From Azorhizobium doebereinerae UFLA1-100 (GTDB lineage Bacteria; Pseudomonadota; Alphaproteobacteria; Rhizobiales; Xanthobacteraceae): DNA of 64,000 nt. Positions 45,315 to 53,966 of the stretch are shown piece after piece. Each line of letters opens with the position of its first letter. The stretch's first letter is position 1. The stretch spans positions 38,299 to 102,298 of the forward strand of contig NZ_AXBA01000024.1 of assembly GCF_000473085.1 (NCBI RefSeq), in the 5' to 3' direction. Under the pieces are notes generated by a model. The model ran no database searches. It was given only the letters and a program-made list of their open reading frames with translations, and had not been told where the DNA came from. The position numbers and the translations under genes are program-made.

Positions 45315-45544
45315 CCCATGGGGCGGTCCCTCCGCCGGAGGCGGAACCGGGCCTGATCGCCCGGCGACCGCGCCAAAAAGCAGGGCGGGCACGCGCAACA
45401 CGCAATTGCCGCGCCGCCGCCAGCTTCCTATATAGGTCGGAATTTAGCGGCGGAAACGCCAGGGGCTCAAGAGAGTCAGAGCTTGGTCGCGGCCGGCTCC
45501 CCCTGTGAAGGATGGCCCCCGCGAGGGGTGGCATCCGCAAGGCT
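45315..45544. promoter_or_regulatory. Divergent promoter region and upstream folE leader
   Basis: The gap between the scaffold gene and folE contains CCTATATAGG near 45427-45436, a likely minus-10 region, followed by about 110 bases of leader before the riboswitch-like element at 45545. Confidence 0.4.
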
Positions 45545-45596
45545 GACCCCGGTGACACTCCCGCCCATCGACAGGGCGGTCGGACGGAGTTGGGTT
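45545..45596 (+). ncRNA. THF-II (folE motif) riboswitch candidate
   Basis: The folE leader folds into the plan described for the alphaproteobacterial folE motif, now called THF-II. P1: GACCC (45545-45549) with GGGTT (45592-45596). P2: CCGCCC (45561-45566) with GGGCGG (45574-45579), seven-base loop. Between them ACACTC (45555-45560) and TCGGACGGAG (45580-45589) form the asymmetric internal part. ACTC (45557-45560) can pair with GAGT (45587-45590), covering the GGAG ribosome site, so ligand binding would block translation of GTP cyclohydrolase I. Identification is by structure and gene context; no covariance search was run. Confidence 0.65.
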
Positions 45597-45597
45597 G

Positions 45598-46257
45598 ATG
45601 GACGCGGTGGTCAAGCTGTTCAAGGATCAGGCCGAGACCGAGGCGCGCCGGCACGGCACGCAGGCCCCGGCCGTCGACGATGCCGCGCGCCCCTCCCGCG
45701 CCGAGGCGGAAGCCGCCGTCCGCACCCTGCTGGCCTATATCGGCGAGGATCCCGCGCGCGAGGGCCTGACCGAGACCCCGGCCCGCGTCGTCCGCGCCTA
45801 TGACGAGATCTACGGCGGCTACCACCTCACCGCCGAGGAGGTGCTCGACCGCACCTTCGGCGAGATCGGCAATTTCGACGACTTCGTGCTGCTGAAGGAC
45901 ATTCCCTTCCATTCCCATTGCGAGCACCACATGGTGCCGTTCGTGGGCAAGGTGCACGTGGCCTATTTCCCGGTGGAGCGGGTGGTCGGCCTGTCCAAGA
46001 TCGCCCGGGTGGTGGATCTCTATGCCCGCCGCTTGCAGACCCAGGAGCACCTGACCTCGCAGATCACCACCGCCATCGACGAGGCGCTGAAGCCGCGCGG
46101 CGTGGCGGTGATGATCGAGGCCGAGCACATGTGCATGTCCATGCGCGGCATCCTGAAGCCCGGCGTGATGACGCTGACCAGCCAGTTCATCGGCGTGTTC
46201 CGCGACGACCCGGCCGAGCAGGTGCGCTTCATCACCATGCTGCGCGGCCTGCGCTGA
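45598..46257 (+). CDS. folE: GTP cyclohydrolase I
   Basis: 219-aa first enzyme of folate/pterin synthesis (GTP to dihydroneopterin triphosphate). Zinc site in [13 protein letters not shown] with the catalytic histidines, [27 protein letters not shown] and [11 protein letters not shown] with the second zinc cysteine. Full-length FolE1 type. ATG at 45598 is preferred to the overlapping TTG 45595. GGAG at 45586-45589 is the ribosome site and lies in the riboswitch-like fold. hisI follows after 28 bases. Confidence 0.97.
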   Translation: MDAVVKLFKDQAETEARRHGTQAPAVDDAARPSRAEAEAAVRTLLAYIGEDPAREGLTETPARVVRAYDEIYGGYHLTAEEVLDRTFGEIGNFDDFVLLKDIPFHSHCEHHMVPFVGKVHVAYFPVERVVGLSKIARVVDLYARRLQTQEHLTSQITTAIDEALKPRGVAVMIEAEHMCMSMRGILKPGVMTLTSQFIGVFRDDPAEQVRFITMLRGLR

Positions 46258-46285
46258 TCCCTTTCTCCCACCCCGCGAGCGCGCC

Positions 46286-46759
46286 ATGACCATCGAGACG
46301 CCGGCCTTCCCCGTGGCGGCCAGCCCCCACGAGCTTGAGGAAGGCACCGTGCTCGCCCCGCGTTTCGACGCCAGCGGCCTTGTCACCTGCATCGCCGTGG
46401 ACGCCGCCACCGGCGAGGTGCTGATGCTCGCCCACATGAACGCCCAGGCCCTGGCGCTGACTATGGAGACCGGCGAGGCGCACTATTACAGCCGCTCGCG
46501 GCAGGCTCTGTGGAAGAAAGGCGAGACCTCCGGCCACACCCAGAAGGTGTCGGAGATCCGCATCGACTGCGACCAGGACGCGGTGCTGCTGAAGGTGACC
46601 ATGGGCGGCACAGGCGCCGCCTGCCACACCGGCCGGCGCTCCTGCTTCTACCGCACCATCCCGATCGGCGCGGCGCCCTCCGCCGCCACGCCGCTCGCCT
46701 TCACGGGCGATGCGCCGCGCTTCGACCCCAAGGCGGTCTACGGCGCGCACGACCACTGA
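46286..46759 (+). CDS. hisI: Phosphoribosyl-AMP cyclohydrolase
   Basis: 157-aa stand-alone HisI, third step of histidine synthesis. Motifs: [33 protein letters not shown] (metal-binding Asp/Cys cluster), and [11 protein letters not shown] with the two zinc cysteines. No HisE domain is fused. Probably co-transcribed with folE. Confidence 0.97.
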   Translation: MTIETPAFPVAASPHELEEGTVLAPRFDASGLVTCIAVDAATGEVLMLAHMNAQALALTMETGEAHYYSRSRQALWKKGETSGHTQKVSEIRIDCDQDAVLLKVTMGGTGAACHTGRRSCFYRTIPIGAAPSAATPLAFTGDAPRFDPKAVYGAHDH

Positions 46760-46842
46760 TCGCGCGCCGCGGCGGGAAACGCTCCGCTACGGAACCATCA
46801 AGGTCACGCTTCCGACATCAAAGGTTGTAAAGTGCCCGCGAC

Positions 46843-46886
46843 AGGCGGTCCGGTGCGGATTCATCGAATCTGAACCGGTACCGCCT
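46843..46886. other. Structured intergenic hairpin between hisI and the patatin gene
   Basis: AGGCGGTCCGGT at 46843-46854 pairs with ACCGGTACCGCCT at 46874-46886 apart from one bulged base, with a small inner palindrome ATTC-ATC-GAAT at 46859-46869. No T-run. The rest of 46760-47005 has no gene. Confidence 0.45.
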
Positions 46887-47005
46887 TTGATGACTGGACC
46901 GGGACCGTCTCGACGTTCGGCCGGGCAAGACCGGCCAGAGACGATGGGCTGTCTTCTCCGGCGGGCCGTGCGCCGCGCCGGACCACCGGCCGTTGGGAGG
47001 CGTGC

Positions 47006-48064
47006 ATGTTCCAGGGCCTCAATCGCCGCTTCCGGGGAAGCGAGGCGGCGACGGAAAGCACACCGGCGGAAAGCGCGCCGGCGGAAGCCATCGCGATCAC
47101 CGATGTCGAAGTGGACAGCCGGGCCACCCGGCCCGCTCCCGGCGGCGGCCCGCGCATCGGCATCGCGCTCGGCGGCGGAGCCGCGCGCGGCCTTGCCCAT
47201 ATCGGCGTGATGCGGGTGCTGGAAAAGCACGGCATCCGCCCGCAGGTGGTGGCCGGCACCTCCATCGGCGCCGTGGTCGGCGGCCTGTGGGCGGCCGGCA
47301 AGCTCGACGAACTGGAGCATTGGGCGCGCGGCCTGAAGAAGCGCGACGTGCTCGGCCTGCTCGATTTCACCTTCGGCTCGTCCGGCCTCATCGGCGGCCG
47401 GCGGCTGGTGGACCTCATGCGCCGCCAGATGGAGCCGGTGCGCATCGAGGACATGGGCACGGTGTTCGCCGCCATCGCCACGGAGCTGGGCAGCGGCCAC
47501 GAGATCTGGCTGACCCGCGGCGACCTCGTCGAAGCCATCCACGCCAGCTACTCCCTGCCCGGCATCTTCACCCCGGTGAAGGTGGGCGGGCGCTGGCTGA
47601 TGGACGGCGCCCTGGTCAATCCCATCCCGGTCTCAGCCGCCCGCGCCATGGGCGCGCGCATCGTCATCGCGGTGAACCTCAATGCCGACGTGTTCGGCAA
47701 GGGCACCGTGATCCACGACCATGGCGGCATGCTGGAAACCGCAGAGGTGGCCCTGGCGGAGAAGCGGGCGGGGATCGCCGCCATGCTGCGGCCCGACCGG
47801 CTGCTGCGCCGCCAGTTCTTCTCCGGCCCGCCGGATGGCCCGCGCGGCATCTCCTCGGTGATGATCGACGCCTTCAACATCACCCAGGACCGCATCGCCC
47901 GCTCGCGCCTCGCGGGCGACCCGCCGGACGTGTCCATCTCCCCGAAGCTGGGCAAGATCGGCCTGTTCGACTTCCAGCGCGCCGACGAGGCGATCGCGGC
48001 CGGGGCGGAAGCCGCCGAGCGGGTGGTGGAGGATCTGAAGGCGGCCATGGTGGCGCTGGCCTGA
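47006..48064 (+). CDS. Patatin-like phospholipase (RssA/NTE type)
   Basis: 352-aa cytoplasmic or membrane-associated lipid hydrolase. Glycine-rich oxyanion loop ALGGGAARGLAHIGV, nucleophile elbow GTSIG, and the second half of the dyad in DGALVNPIPV. The first 50 residues are Ala/Glu-rich and probably disordered. Substrate (phospholipid or lysophospholipid) not determined. Its last 13 bases, including the stop, recur downstream. Confidence 0.92.
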   Translation: MFQGLNRRFRGSEAATESTPAESAPAEAIAITDVEVDSRATRPAPGGGPRIGIALGGGAARGLAHIGVMRVLEKHGIRPQVVAGTSIGAVVGGLWAAGKLDELEHWARGLKKRDVLGLLDFTFGSSGLIGGRRLVDLMRRQMEPVRIEDMGTVFAAIATELGSGHEIWLTRGDLVEAIHASYSLPGIFTPVKVGGRWLMDGALVNPIPVSAARAMGARIVIAVNLNADVFGKGTVIHDHGGMLETAEVALAEKRAGIAAMLRPDRLLRRQFFSGPPDGPRGISSVMIDAFNITQDRIARSRLAGDPPDVSISPKLGKIGLFDFQRADEAIAAGAEAAERVVEDLKAAMVALA

Positions 48065-48101
48065 GGAAGGCGCTGGCCTGAAGGTGAAGGCGCTCGCCTG
48101 A
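48052..48101 (+). repeat. Repeated gene end: three copies of a 13-base unit
   Basis: GGCGCTGGCCTGA ends the patatin gene (48052-48064), returns exactly at 48069-48081 and with one change (GGCGCTCGCCTGA) at 48089-48101. The spacing is 17 and 20 bases. It looks like replication slippage over the stop codon. Confidence 0.75.
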
Positions 48102-48149
48102 GGGCGGTGCGGCCTGAAGGCCCGGCTTGTCCCGGCGCGCCCGATGCGC

Positions 48150-48171
48150 GGCGGCGGGACGCCCCGCCGCC
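48150..48171. terminator. Hairpin between convergent patatin and CBS genes
   Basis: GGCGGCGGG at 48150-48158 with CCCGCCGCC at 48163-48171, four-base loop, no T-run. It lies just after the CBS gene stop and could limit read-through from both sides. Confidence 0.4.
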
Positions 48172-48179
48172 GGTCCGGC

Positions 48180-48611
48180 TCACGCCGTCATGATATAGTC
48201 GCGCAAAGCCGCGCTCTCGCGCTCCATCTCCTCGACGCGGAACTTCACCACGTCGCCGATGGAGATGATGCCCAGCAGGCGGCCGTCCTCGACCACCGGC
48301 ACATGGCGGAAACGGCCGCGGGTCATGCGTTCCATCACGCCGGGAACGGTTTCGCTGGTGGTGCAGGTCACCACCGTGCGGGTCATCACCGAGGATACCG
48401 GCTCGGACAGCACGTCCGGCCCCTTCTCGCCGAGGATGCGCACCACGTCGCGCTCGGAAATGATGCCTGCCACGCGGGCCTGCGCATCCACCGCCACGAT
48501 GGCGCCGATGCGGTGCTCCGCAAGGCTGCGCACCGCCTCGCTGAGGCTCACGTCGGGCGAGATGGTGACGATGGACGTGCCCTTGTTCTGCAGGATGGCG
48601 CTGACTGTCAT
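48180..48611 (-). CDS. Tandem CBS-domain protein
   Basis: 143-aa Bateman module with two CBS motifs: AVRSLAEHRIGAIVAVD...GIISERDVVR and ETVPGVMERMTRGRFRHVPV...LLGIISIGDVV. No enzyme domain. Such proteins bind adenosyl ligands and act as regulators; the partner is not visible here. Single gene, divergent context with rhomboid upstream on the same strand (141 bases). Confidence 0.92.
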   Translation of the reverse strand: MTVSAILQNKGTSIVTISPDVSLSEAVRSLAEHRIGAIVAVDAQARVAGIISERDVVRILGEKGPDVLSEPVSSVMTRTVVTCTTSETVPGVMERMTRGRFRHVPVVEDGRLLGIISIGDVVKFRVEEMERESAALRDYIMTA

Positions 48612-48752
48612 ATTTCATCCTCCGCTAGACCGTGGCTGCCTCGTGCCGGCGGATGAATTCTTGGTCTTGATCGCCGGCGCATGGACGGTCCGGCGGAGAT
48701 GATCCACCGCGCGGGGCCGCTCTGCAACCCCGACGTTGCCCCTGAGGCAGCT

Positions 48753-49520
48753 TCAGCCGGCGGCTTTCTCGTGCCGGAGGCGCCTGGGTACGGGATCGAA
48801 CAGCGAGAACAGCAGCAGGCCGGCGAAGAAGCCGCCCATGTGCGCCTGCCACGCCACGTCCGCATCCTCCGCCCCCGGCATGGAGACGCCGAGGCCGAAC
48901 AGCAGGTTCACGCCCACCCAGACACCGACGAAGGCGAGAACCCGCACGTCGCGGAACGCCTCGCCCAGGCTCTGGGCCGGCATCTGGTCCGCATGGATGC
49001 CGCGCCGGGCGCTGAGCGAGGCGCCGGGCGCGAAGGCGAAGCGCACCGCCGCGGCCATCAGGCCGGAGACCGAGGCCGAGGCTCCGATCATCGGCACCAT
49101 GGCGTCCGCATGGGTGACGAGATGGGCCGCCGCGCCCACCGCCGCCGTCACGCAGAAGAAGGCCAGGAAGCGCGCGGTGCCGAAGCGGCGCGCCACCGGC
49201 GTCGCGAACGCCAGCATCCAGATCATGTTCACGCCCACATGCACCCAGTTGGCGTGCAGGAAGGCATAAGTGACGAAGGTCCAGATCTCCGCGCCGATGC
49301 CGCCGGGCAGATGGAACGGCGCCGTGGGATCGTAGCGCCCCGGCACGAAGGCGAAGAGGCCGAGCACCTCGATATTCGCGCTGTCGTCGAGGATGTACTC
49401 CCGCACGAACTGGATCGCCAACATCGCCACGGCGAGGGTGGCGACGATGCCGGGAATGTTGAAGACCGGCTGGCGGGGCGGAGCCCGGAGGGGATCAGTG
49501 ACGTCGAGCACAGCCCGCAC
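48753..49520 (-). CDS. Rhomboid-family intramembrane serine protease
   Basis: About 255 aa with six or more hydrophobic helices. Catalytic serine in MIGASASVSGLMAA (G-A-S-A-S) and catalytic histidine in VAWQAHMGGFFAG; HANWVHVGVNMIWM is the conserved H-x(4)-H/N helix. Start is uncertain: no in-frame ATG; GTG at 49520 or GTG at 49511 fit the family start (PVFNIPGIV), while a TTG at 49649 would add 43 unlike residues. Confidence 0.9.
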   Translation of the reverse strand: MRAVLDVTDPLRAPPRQPVFNIPGIVATLAVAMLAIQFVREYILDDSANIEVLGLFAFVPGRYDPTAPFHLPGGIGAEIWTFVTYAFLHANWVHVGVNMIWMLAFATPVARRFGTARFLAFFCVTAAVGAAAHLVTHADAMVPMIGASASVSGLMAAAVRFAFAPGASLSARRGIHADQMPAQSLGEAFRDVRVLAFVGVWVGVNLLFGLGVSMPGAEDADVAWQAHMGGFFAGLLLFSLFDPVPRRLRHEKAAG

Positions 49521-49734
49521 ATAGGCGCGCGGCGGGCGCGCGGCAACTAAAAACGCAGGCCCACAAGTGCTCGTGACCGGCGCGGGCTGCGCCGCCCCTG
49601 CCCCGCTCCCGCCGGCGCCCCGAAGACCGGAGGGTGCCGCAGCGCACAAAAAGCGCTTCCGGCCGGAAGCCGACCCGCATTAAGGTTAAGAAATGGTTGA
49701 TGGCGCAAAGGTGGCGCGCCTGAGGCATTATCAT

Positions 49735-49798
49735 TTCGTTAACCGCAAGGTTCGTTAACCGCAAGGTTCGTTGACCACAAGGTTCGTTGACCACAAGG
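49735..49798 (+). repeat. Four 16-bp tandem repeats in front of the BTLCP protease gene
   Basis: Two copies of TTCGTTAACCGCAAGG (49735-49750, 49751-49766) followed by two copies of TTCGTTGACCACAAGG (49767-49782, 49783-49798). They end 13 bases before the ATG at 49812, so they occupy the promoter/leader. The first two contain TTAACC, the half-site used by CtrA, but with 16-base rather than full-site spacing. Confidence 0.9.
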
Positions 49799-49811
49799 CT
49801 TGCGACCGCCC

Positions 49812-50468
49812 ATGCCGCTCTCTCCCGCCCGACTGCTGATGATCTTCGGCCTGCTGCTGAGCGGGATCGAAGGCGCTGCGGCGGGTGGTCCGCATGCCAC
49901 GGGCAGCGTGCATTACGCCAGCCTGCCGCCCGGCCCCGCCGACCATCTCGACGCCATCGGCAACACCAACGCGCCCATCGGCTACGTTCAGTTCTGCGGC
50001 GAGCACGCCAACGAGTGCCAGCCCTCCGGGCCGCAGGTCTACGAGATCGCGCTGAGCGAGACCAAGTTCGCCGAATTGCAGAAGGTCAACCGCGCGGTGA
50101 ACGACGCCGTCGAGCCGATGACCGACCTCGAACATTACGGCGTGACCGAGCTGTGGGCCTATCCCGACGACGGCAAGGGCGACTGCGAGGACTATGTGCT
50201 GGAAAAGCGCCGGGTGCTGATGAACCTCGGCTGGCCGGCGTCCGCTTTGCTGATCACCGTGGTCCGGGACCGCGCCGGCGACGGCCACGCGGTGCTCACC
50301 GTGGTGACCGATCGCGGCGACCTCATCCTCGACAACCAGGCGCCCGAGATCGTGCGCTGGAAGGAGACCGGCTATCGCTACGTGAAGCGGCAGTCGCAGA
50401 ACGACCCGAGCCAGTGGGTCTCGCTGGGCGAAACCCGCTCTCCCCCGGTGGTGGGCGGCGGCCGCTGA
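49812..50468 (+). CDS. Bacterial transglutaminase-like cysteine protease (BTLCP)
   Basis: 218-aa exported protein (signal peptide to about residue 25, AAAGG). Core motifs: the catalytic cysteine in GKGDCEDYVLEKRRVLM, histidine in RAGDGHAVLTVV and aspartate in LILDNQ. Family PF06035, common in alphaproteobacteria; in other groups relatives (LapG) cleave surface adhesins, but no LapA/LapD homologue is visible here. ATG 49812 is chosen; an in-frame TTG at 49800 is possible. The tandem 16-bp repeats lie directly upstream. Confidence 0.9.
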   Translation: MPLSPARLLMIFGLLLSGIEGAAAGGPHATGSVHYASLPPGPADHLDAIGNTNAPIGYVQFCGEHANECQPSGPQVYEIALSETKFAELQKVNRAVNDAVEPMTDLEHYGVTELWAYPDDGKGDCEDYVLEKRRVLMNLGWPASALLITVVRDRAGDGHAVLTVVTDRGDLILDNQAPEIVRWKETGYRYVKRQSQNDPSQWVSLGETRSPPVVGGGR

Positions 50469-50492
50469 CCGGCCGCCCGGACGCCGGGCCGC

Positions 50493-51023
50493 TCAGTCGA
50501 TGCGCTTGAGGCCGGCGGCGAAGCGCTTCCAATTGTGCTGGTAGTGCTCGGCGGTCTTCTTCAGCCGCTCGACCATGGCCTCGTCCAGCGTGCGGATCAC
50601 CTTGGCCGGCGCGCCGACGATGAGCGAATTTTCCGGGAATTCCTTGCCCTCGGTGACCAGCGCATTGCTGCCGACCAGCGAATTGGCGCCGATCCTGGCG
50701 CCGTTGAGCAGGGTCGCGCCCATGCCCACCAGGCTGTTCTCGCCCACCACGCAGCCGTGCAGCATGGCCATGTGGCCCACCGTGACGCCCGCCCCCAGCA
50801 CGATGGGGAATCCGGGATCGGTATGCAGGACGCAGTTTTCCTGGATGTTGGTGCCGGGGCCGATGACGATGGGCTCGTTGTCGCCGCGGATCACCGAGCC
50901 GAACCAGATGCTGGCATCCTCCTCGATCTTCACGCGGCCGATGATGGTGGCGTTCGGCGCGATCCAGTAGCGGCCGGAGGCGGGCAGTTCGGGGGCGAGG
51001 CCATCGATGGAATACAGCGGCAT
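50493..51023 (-). CDS. Gamma-class carbonic anhydrase family protein
   Basis: 176-aa left-handed beta-helix (hexapeptide) protein. Metal-site histidines appear in NCVLHTDPGFPI, VGHMAMLHGCVVGE (H-x4-H). PAKVIRTLDEAM and the C-terminal helix match the PaaY/YrdA branch; activity as carbonic anhydrase is not proven for many such proteins. It converges with the BTLCP gene. Confidence 0.92.
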   Translation of the reverse strand: MPLYSIDGLAPELPASGRYWIAPNATIIGRVKIEEDASIWFGSVIRGDNEPIVIGPGTNIQENCVLHTDPGFPIVLGAGVTVGHMAMLHGCVVGENSLVGMGATLLNGARIGANSLVGSNALVTEGKEFPENSLIVGAPAKVIRTLDEAMVERLKKTAEHYQHNWKRFAAGLKRID

Positions 51024-51094
51024 GCTTCAGGCTCCGGGCGTGACCAACGGGCCGTGACTACACCGCCCCGCCCGCCGCCGCCAGAGGCCGGCGG

Positions 51095-51481
51095 TCAGAA
51101 CGGTCCGCGCGCGTAGATCGCCTGGAGGCCCTTGTTGAGCTGGTCGATGCGGCCCTCATAGGCCTTGCGGATGCAGGTGACGCGGTTCTTGCAGGTGGCG
51201 CGATAGGCGAGGAAGGCGCGCTGGGCGTCCTGGATCTCGCCGCGCTGGCCCATGGGCACGAGGTGGGTCAGCACGTCGAGCAGGGTCGCCATCTTCACGT
51301 CCAGCTCGGACAGGTCGCGGTTGACGCAGATCGCCTTCTCGTCCGGCAGCTTGGGCGCGCCGCAGTCGAAGCTCGCCGCCCGCGCCGGCAGCGCGGTCCC
51401 GGCCATGAGGCCCGCCAGCAGCAGCAGCAGGGCCGGGGCACGGCGGGAGAGGCGGGAGGCGGGCGTCCGGGCAATCGTCAT
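51095..51481 (-). CDS. LprI/DUF1311-type secreted protein
   Basis: 128 aa. Signal peptide to ARA (about residue 35). Mature part has four cysteines ([37 protein letters not shown]) and the L-x-x-LD pattern of the lysozyme-inhibitor LprI N-terminal family. Role in lysozyme resistance is inferred by family. The ATG at 51481 overlaps the queC stop by four bases. Confidence 0.85.
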   Translation of the reverse strand: MTIARTPASRLSRRAPALLLLLAGLMAGTALPARAASFDCGAPKLPDEKAICVNRDLSELDVKMATLLDVLTHLVPMGQRGEIQDAQRAFLAYRATCKNRVTCIRKAYEGRIDQLNKGLQAIYARGPF

Positions 51482-52206
51482 GGCGCAACCTTCTCGGCCT
51501 GATAGCGGGCAAAACCGTCCGCCCGGAGGCGGCAGGCGGGGCAGGTGCCGCAGCCGTGGCCCCAGGCGTGGCGCGCGCCCCGTTCGCCAAGATAGCAGGT
51601 ATGGGTTTCCGCGACGATCAGGTCCACCAGCGCCGGACCGCCGAGGCTTTCCGCCAGCCGCCAGGTGGCGGCCTTGTCGATCCACATCAGCGGCGTCTCC
51701 AGCACGAAGCGCTGGTCCATACCGAGGTTCAGCGCCACCTGGAGCGCCTTGATGGTGTCGTCGCGGCAGTCGGGATAGCCGGAGAAATCGGTCTCGCACA
51801 TGCCGCCGACGATGTGACGCAGCCCGCGCCGGTAGGCGAGCGCGGCGGCGAAGGTGAGGAAGATGATGTTGCGGCCGGGCACGAAGGTGTTGGGCAGGCC
51901 GGTGTCGTCCATGGCGATGGCCACGTCGCGGGTCAGCGCCGTGTCCGACACCGCGCCGAGCGCGTCCAGCGACAGGGTATGGTCCTCGCCGAGCCGCTCC
52001 GCCCACGCCGGTTTCATGGCGGCGAGCGCCGCGCGCAAATGCGCACGGCAGTCCAGCTCCACCCGGTGGCGCTGGCCGTAGTCGAAGCCGAGCGTCTCCA
52101 CCCGCGCGAAGCGGTCCAGCGCCCAGGCGAGCGTGGTGGTGGAATCCTGCCCGCCCGAGAACAGGACGAGCGCCCCAGAGCCGCTCGGGCCCGCCGCCGC
52201 GGCCAC
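51478..52206 (-). CDS. queC: 7-cyano-7-deazaguanine synthase QueC
   Basis: 242-aa queuosine-pathway enzyme converting 7-carboxy-7-deazaguanine to preQ0. ATP-loop [16 protein letters not shown], then [14 protein letters not shown] and the zinc cysteines in TCYLGE and [14 protein letters not shown]. Start is GTG at 52206, two bases after the bolA stop. No other que gene is in the window and no preQ1 riboswitch was seen. Confidence 0.96.
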   Translation of the reverse strand: MAAAAGPSGSGALVLFSGGQDSTTTLAWALDRFARVETLGFDYGQRHRVELDCRAHLRAALAAMKPAWAERLGEDHTLSLDALGAVSDTALTRDVAIAMDDTGLPNTFVPGRNIIFLTFAAALAYRRGLRHIVGGMCETDFSGYPDCRDDTIKALQVALNLGMDQRFVLETPLMWIDKAATWRLAESLGGPALVDLIVAETHTCYLGERGARHAWGHGCGTCPACRLRADGFARYQAEKVAP

Positions 52207-52208
52207 GC

Positions 52209-52490
52209 TTATTCGCCGGGCGCTTTGGCGTCGATGGCCAGCGCGTGGAGGCCGCCGGCGATCTCGGCCGCCAGCAGCGCGTTCACCAGCCGGTGGCGGT
52301 CGATGCGGCTCTTGCCGCGGAACGCCTCCGCCACCACCCGCACGCGCAGATGGGTGATGCCGCCATCGGGGCGCGAGGTGTTGTGGGCGTGCCCGGCGTG
52401 AAGCTGGCTCTCGTCCTCCACCTCAAGGGCGAGCGGCGAAAGGCCGGCTTCCAGCGTGCTGCGGATCTGCGTGAGGTTGGCCTGCGACAT
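52209..52490 (-). CDS. bolA: BolA-family protein
   Basis: 93-aa BolA with the conserved [17 protein letters not shown] helix-turn region and the histidine used to hold a shared [2Fe-2S] cluster with a monothiol glutaredoxin ([10 protein letters not shown]). It precedes queC closely, so they are probably co-transcribed. Confidence 0.94.
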   Translation of the reverse strand: MSQANLTQIRSTLEAGLSPLALEVEDESQLHAGHAHNTSRPDGGITHLRVRVVAEAFRGKSRIDRHRLVNALLAAEIAGGLHALAIDAKAPGE

Positions 52491-52552
52491 GGTCCATCGG
52501 TACTGCCGCCGGCCACCTCCCGTCAATGCGGCGCGACCGCTCCGCGTCCCGG

Positions 52553-53956
52553 TCAGAGCGGCGCGTAGGACAGGACGGCGCCCGCTGCCGCGCAGGCGGC
52601 GAGCGTCGGCAGCATGCCGGCCTTGAAGCGCAGCATGGCCACCAGCGCCGCCAGCGCCAGCACCGCCGCCCGCCAGTCCAGCGAGGACAGCACCGGCACG
52701 TCCGGCGACAGGCCGAGCACATGCAGTTCGCGCACCTCCCGGAACACCACATGGATGGAGAACCACAGCGCCAGGTTGAGGATCACCCCCACCACGGCGG
52801 CGGTGATCGCGGACAGGGCCGAGGACAGGCGGCGGTTGCCGCGCAGGGCCTCCATGTAGGGCGCGCCGAGGAAGATCCACAGGAAGCACGGCGCGAACGT
52901 CACCCATAGCGTCAGCAGGCCGCCCAGCCCGCCGGCCAGCCACGGCGGCAGCGCACCGGGGGCGCGGAAGGCGGCGAGGAAGCCGACGAATTGCAGCACC
53001 AGGATGAGCGGGCCGGGCGTCGTCTCCGCAAGGCCGAGCCCGTCCACCATCTCGGGCGCCGCCAGCCAGCCGAAGGTGTCCACCGCCGCTTGCGCCACAT
53101 AGGCCAGCGCCGCATAGGCGCCGCCGAAGGTCACCACCGCCATGACGCTGAAGAAGCCGCCGATCTGGCTCCACACGCTGTCCGGCCCGGTGACGAGGAC
53201 CAGCACCGCCACCGGCCCGAGCCAGGCCGGCAGCCAGACCGCGAGCACCCTGAGCGCCCGCCCGGCCGAGGGTGCCGCATGGGCCATCTCGCCGCGGGCG
53301 AACAGGTCGTCCACCACTCCCGCGCCCGCCGCGCCGGCCGATGCATGCGCACCGGCGCCGAACAGGTCGCGGCCGCTGGCCAACCAGCCGGCAAGGCCCG
53401 CGGCCAGCACCACCAGCGGGAACGGCACCTGCGCCACATAGATGGCCAGGAAGGCAAGGCCCGCCAGCACCCCGTGGGCGCGGCGCGTCAGCGCCCGGCG
53501 GCTGATGCGCAGCAGCGCCTGCACCACCACCGCCAGCACCGCCGCCTTGATGCCGAAGAACACCGCATGGACCAGCGGCACCGCGTGGAACACCGCATAG
53601 AGCAGGCTGAGCGCTGTCATCACCACCGCGCCCGGCAGCACGAACAGCGTGCCCGCCACGAGGCCGCCCGGGGTGCGGTGGAGCAGCCAGCCCACATAGG
53701 TGGCGAGCTGCTGCGCTTCGGGGCCCGGCAGCAGCATGCAATAGTTGAGCGCGTGCAGGAACCGCGCCTCGCCGATCCAGCGCCGCTCCTCCACCAGTTC
53801 CTTGTGCATCAGGGCGATCTGCCCGGCCGGGCCGCCGAAGCTGAGCAGCCCGATGCGCGCCCACACCCGGGCGGCCTCGGCGAAGCTGGGCACGGCCGGG
53901 GCCGGCGCGGGGACGGGGGATGGCGGCGCGGCGGCACGCACAGGAGCATCGGTCAT
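52553..53956 (-). CDS. chrA: Chromate efflux transporter ChrA (two-domain form)
   Basis: 467-aa membrane protein with two CHR domains. First domain: SFGGPAGQIALMHKELVEERRW and LLPGPEAQQLATYVGW; second: VVTFGGAYAALAYVAQ and ETTPGPLILVLQFVGF. Long chain type exports chromate. It starts 10 bases after the chrB-like gene. Confidence 0.93.
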   Translation of the reverse strand: MTDAPVRAAAPPSPVPAPAPAVPSFAEAARVWARIGLLSFGGPAGQIALMHKELVEERRWIGEARFLHALNYCMLLPGPEAQQLATYVGWLLHRTPGGLVAGTLFVLPGAVVMTALSLLYAVFHAVPLVHAVFFGIKAAVLAVVVQALLRISRRALTRRAHGVLAGLAFLAIYVAQVPFPLVVLAAGLAGWLASGRDLFGAGAHASAGAAGAGVVDDLFARGEMAHAAPSAGRALRVLAVWLPAWLGPVAVLVLVTGPDSVWSQIGGFFSVMAVVTFGGAYAALAYVAQAAVDTFGWLAAPEMVDGLGLAETTPGPLILVLQFVGFLAAFRAPGALPPWLAGGLGGLLTLWVTFAPCFLWIFLGAPYMEALRGNRRLSSALSAITAAVVGVILNLALWFSIHVVFREVRELHVLGLSPDVPVLSSLDWRAAVLALAALVAMLRFKAGMLPTLAACAAAGAVLSYAPL

Positions 53957-53966
53957 GCGCGCGCCC

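Noticed and set aside
49735..49798. Classical CtrA binding sites
   Set aside because: TTAACC half-sites recur with a 16-base period, not the TTAA-N7-TTAA arrangement; reported only as repeats.
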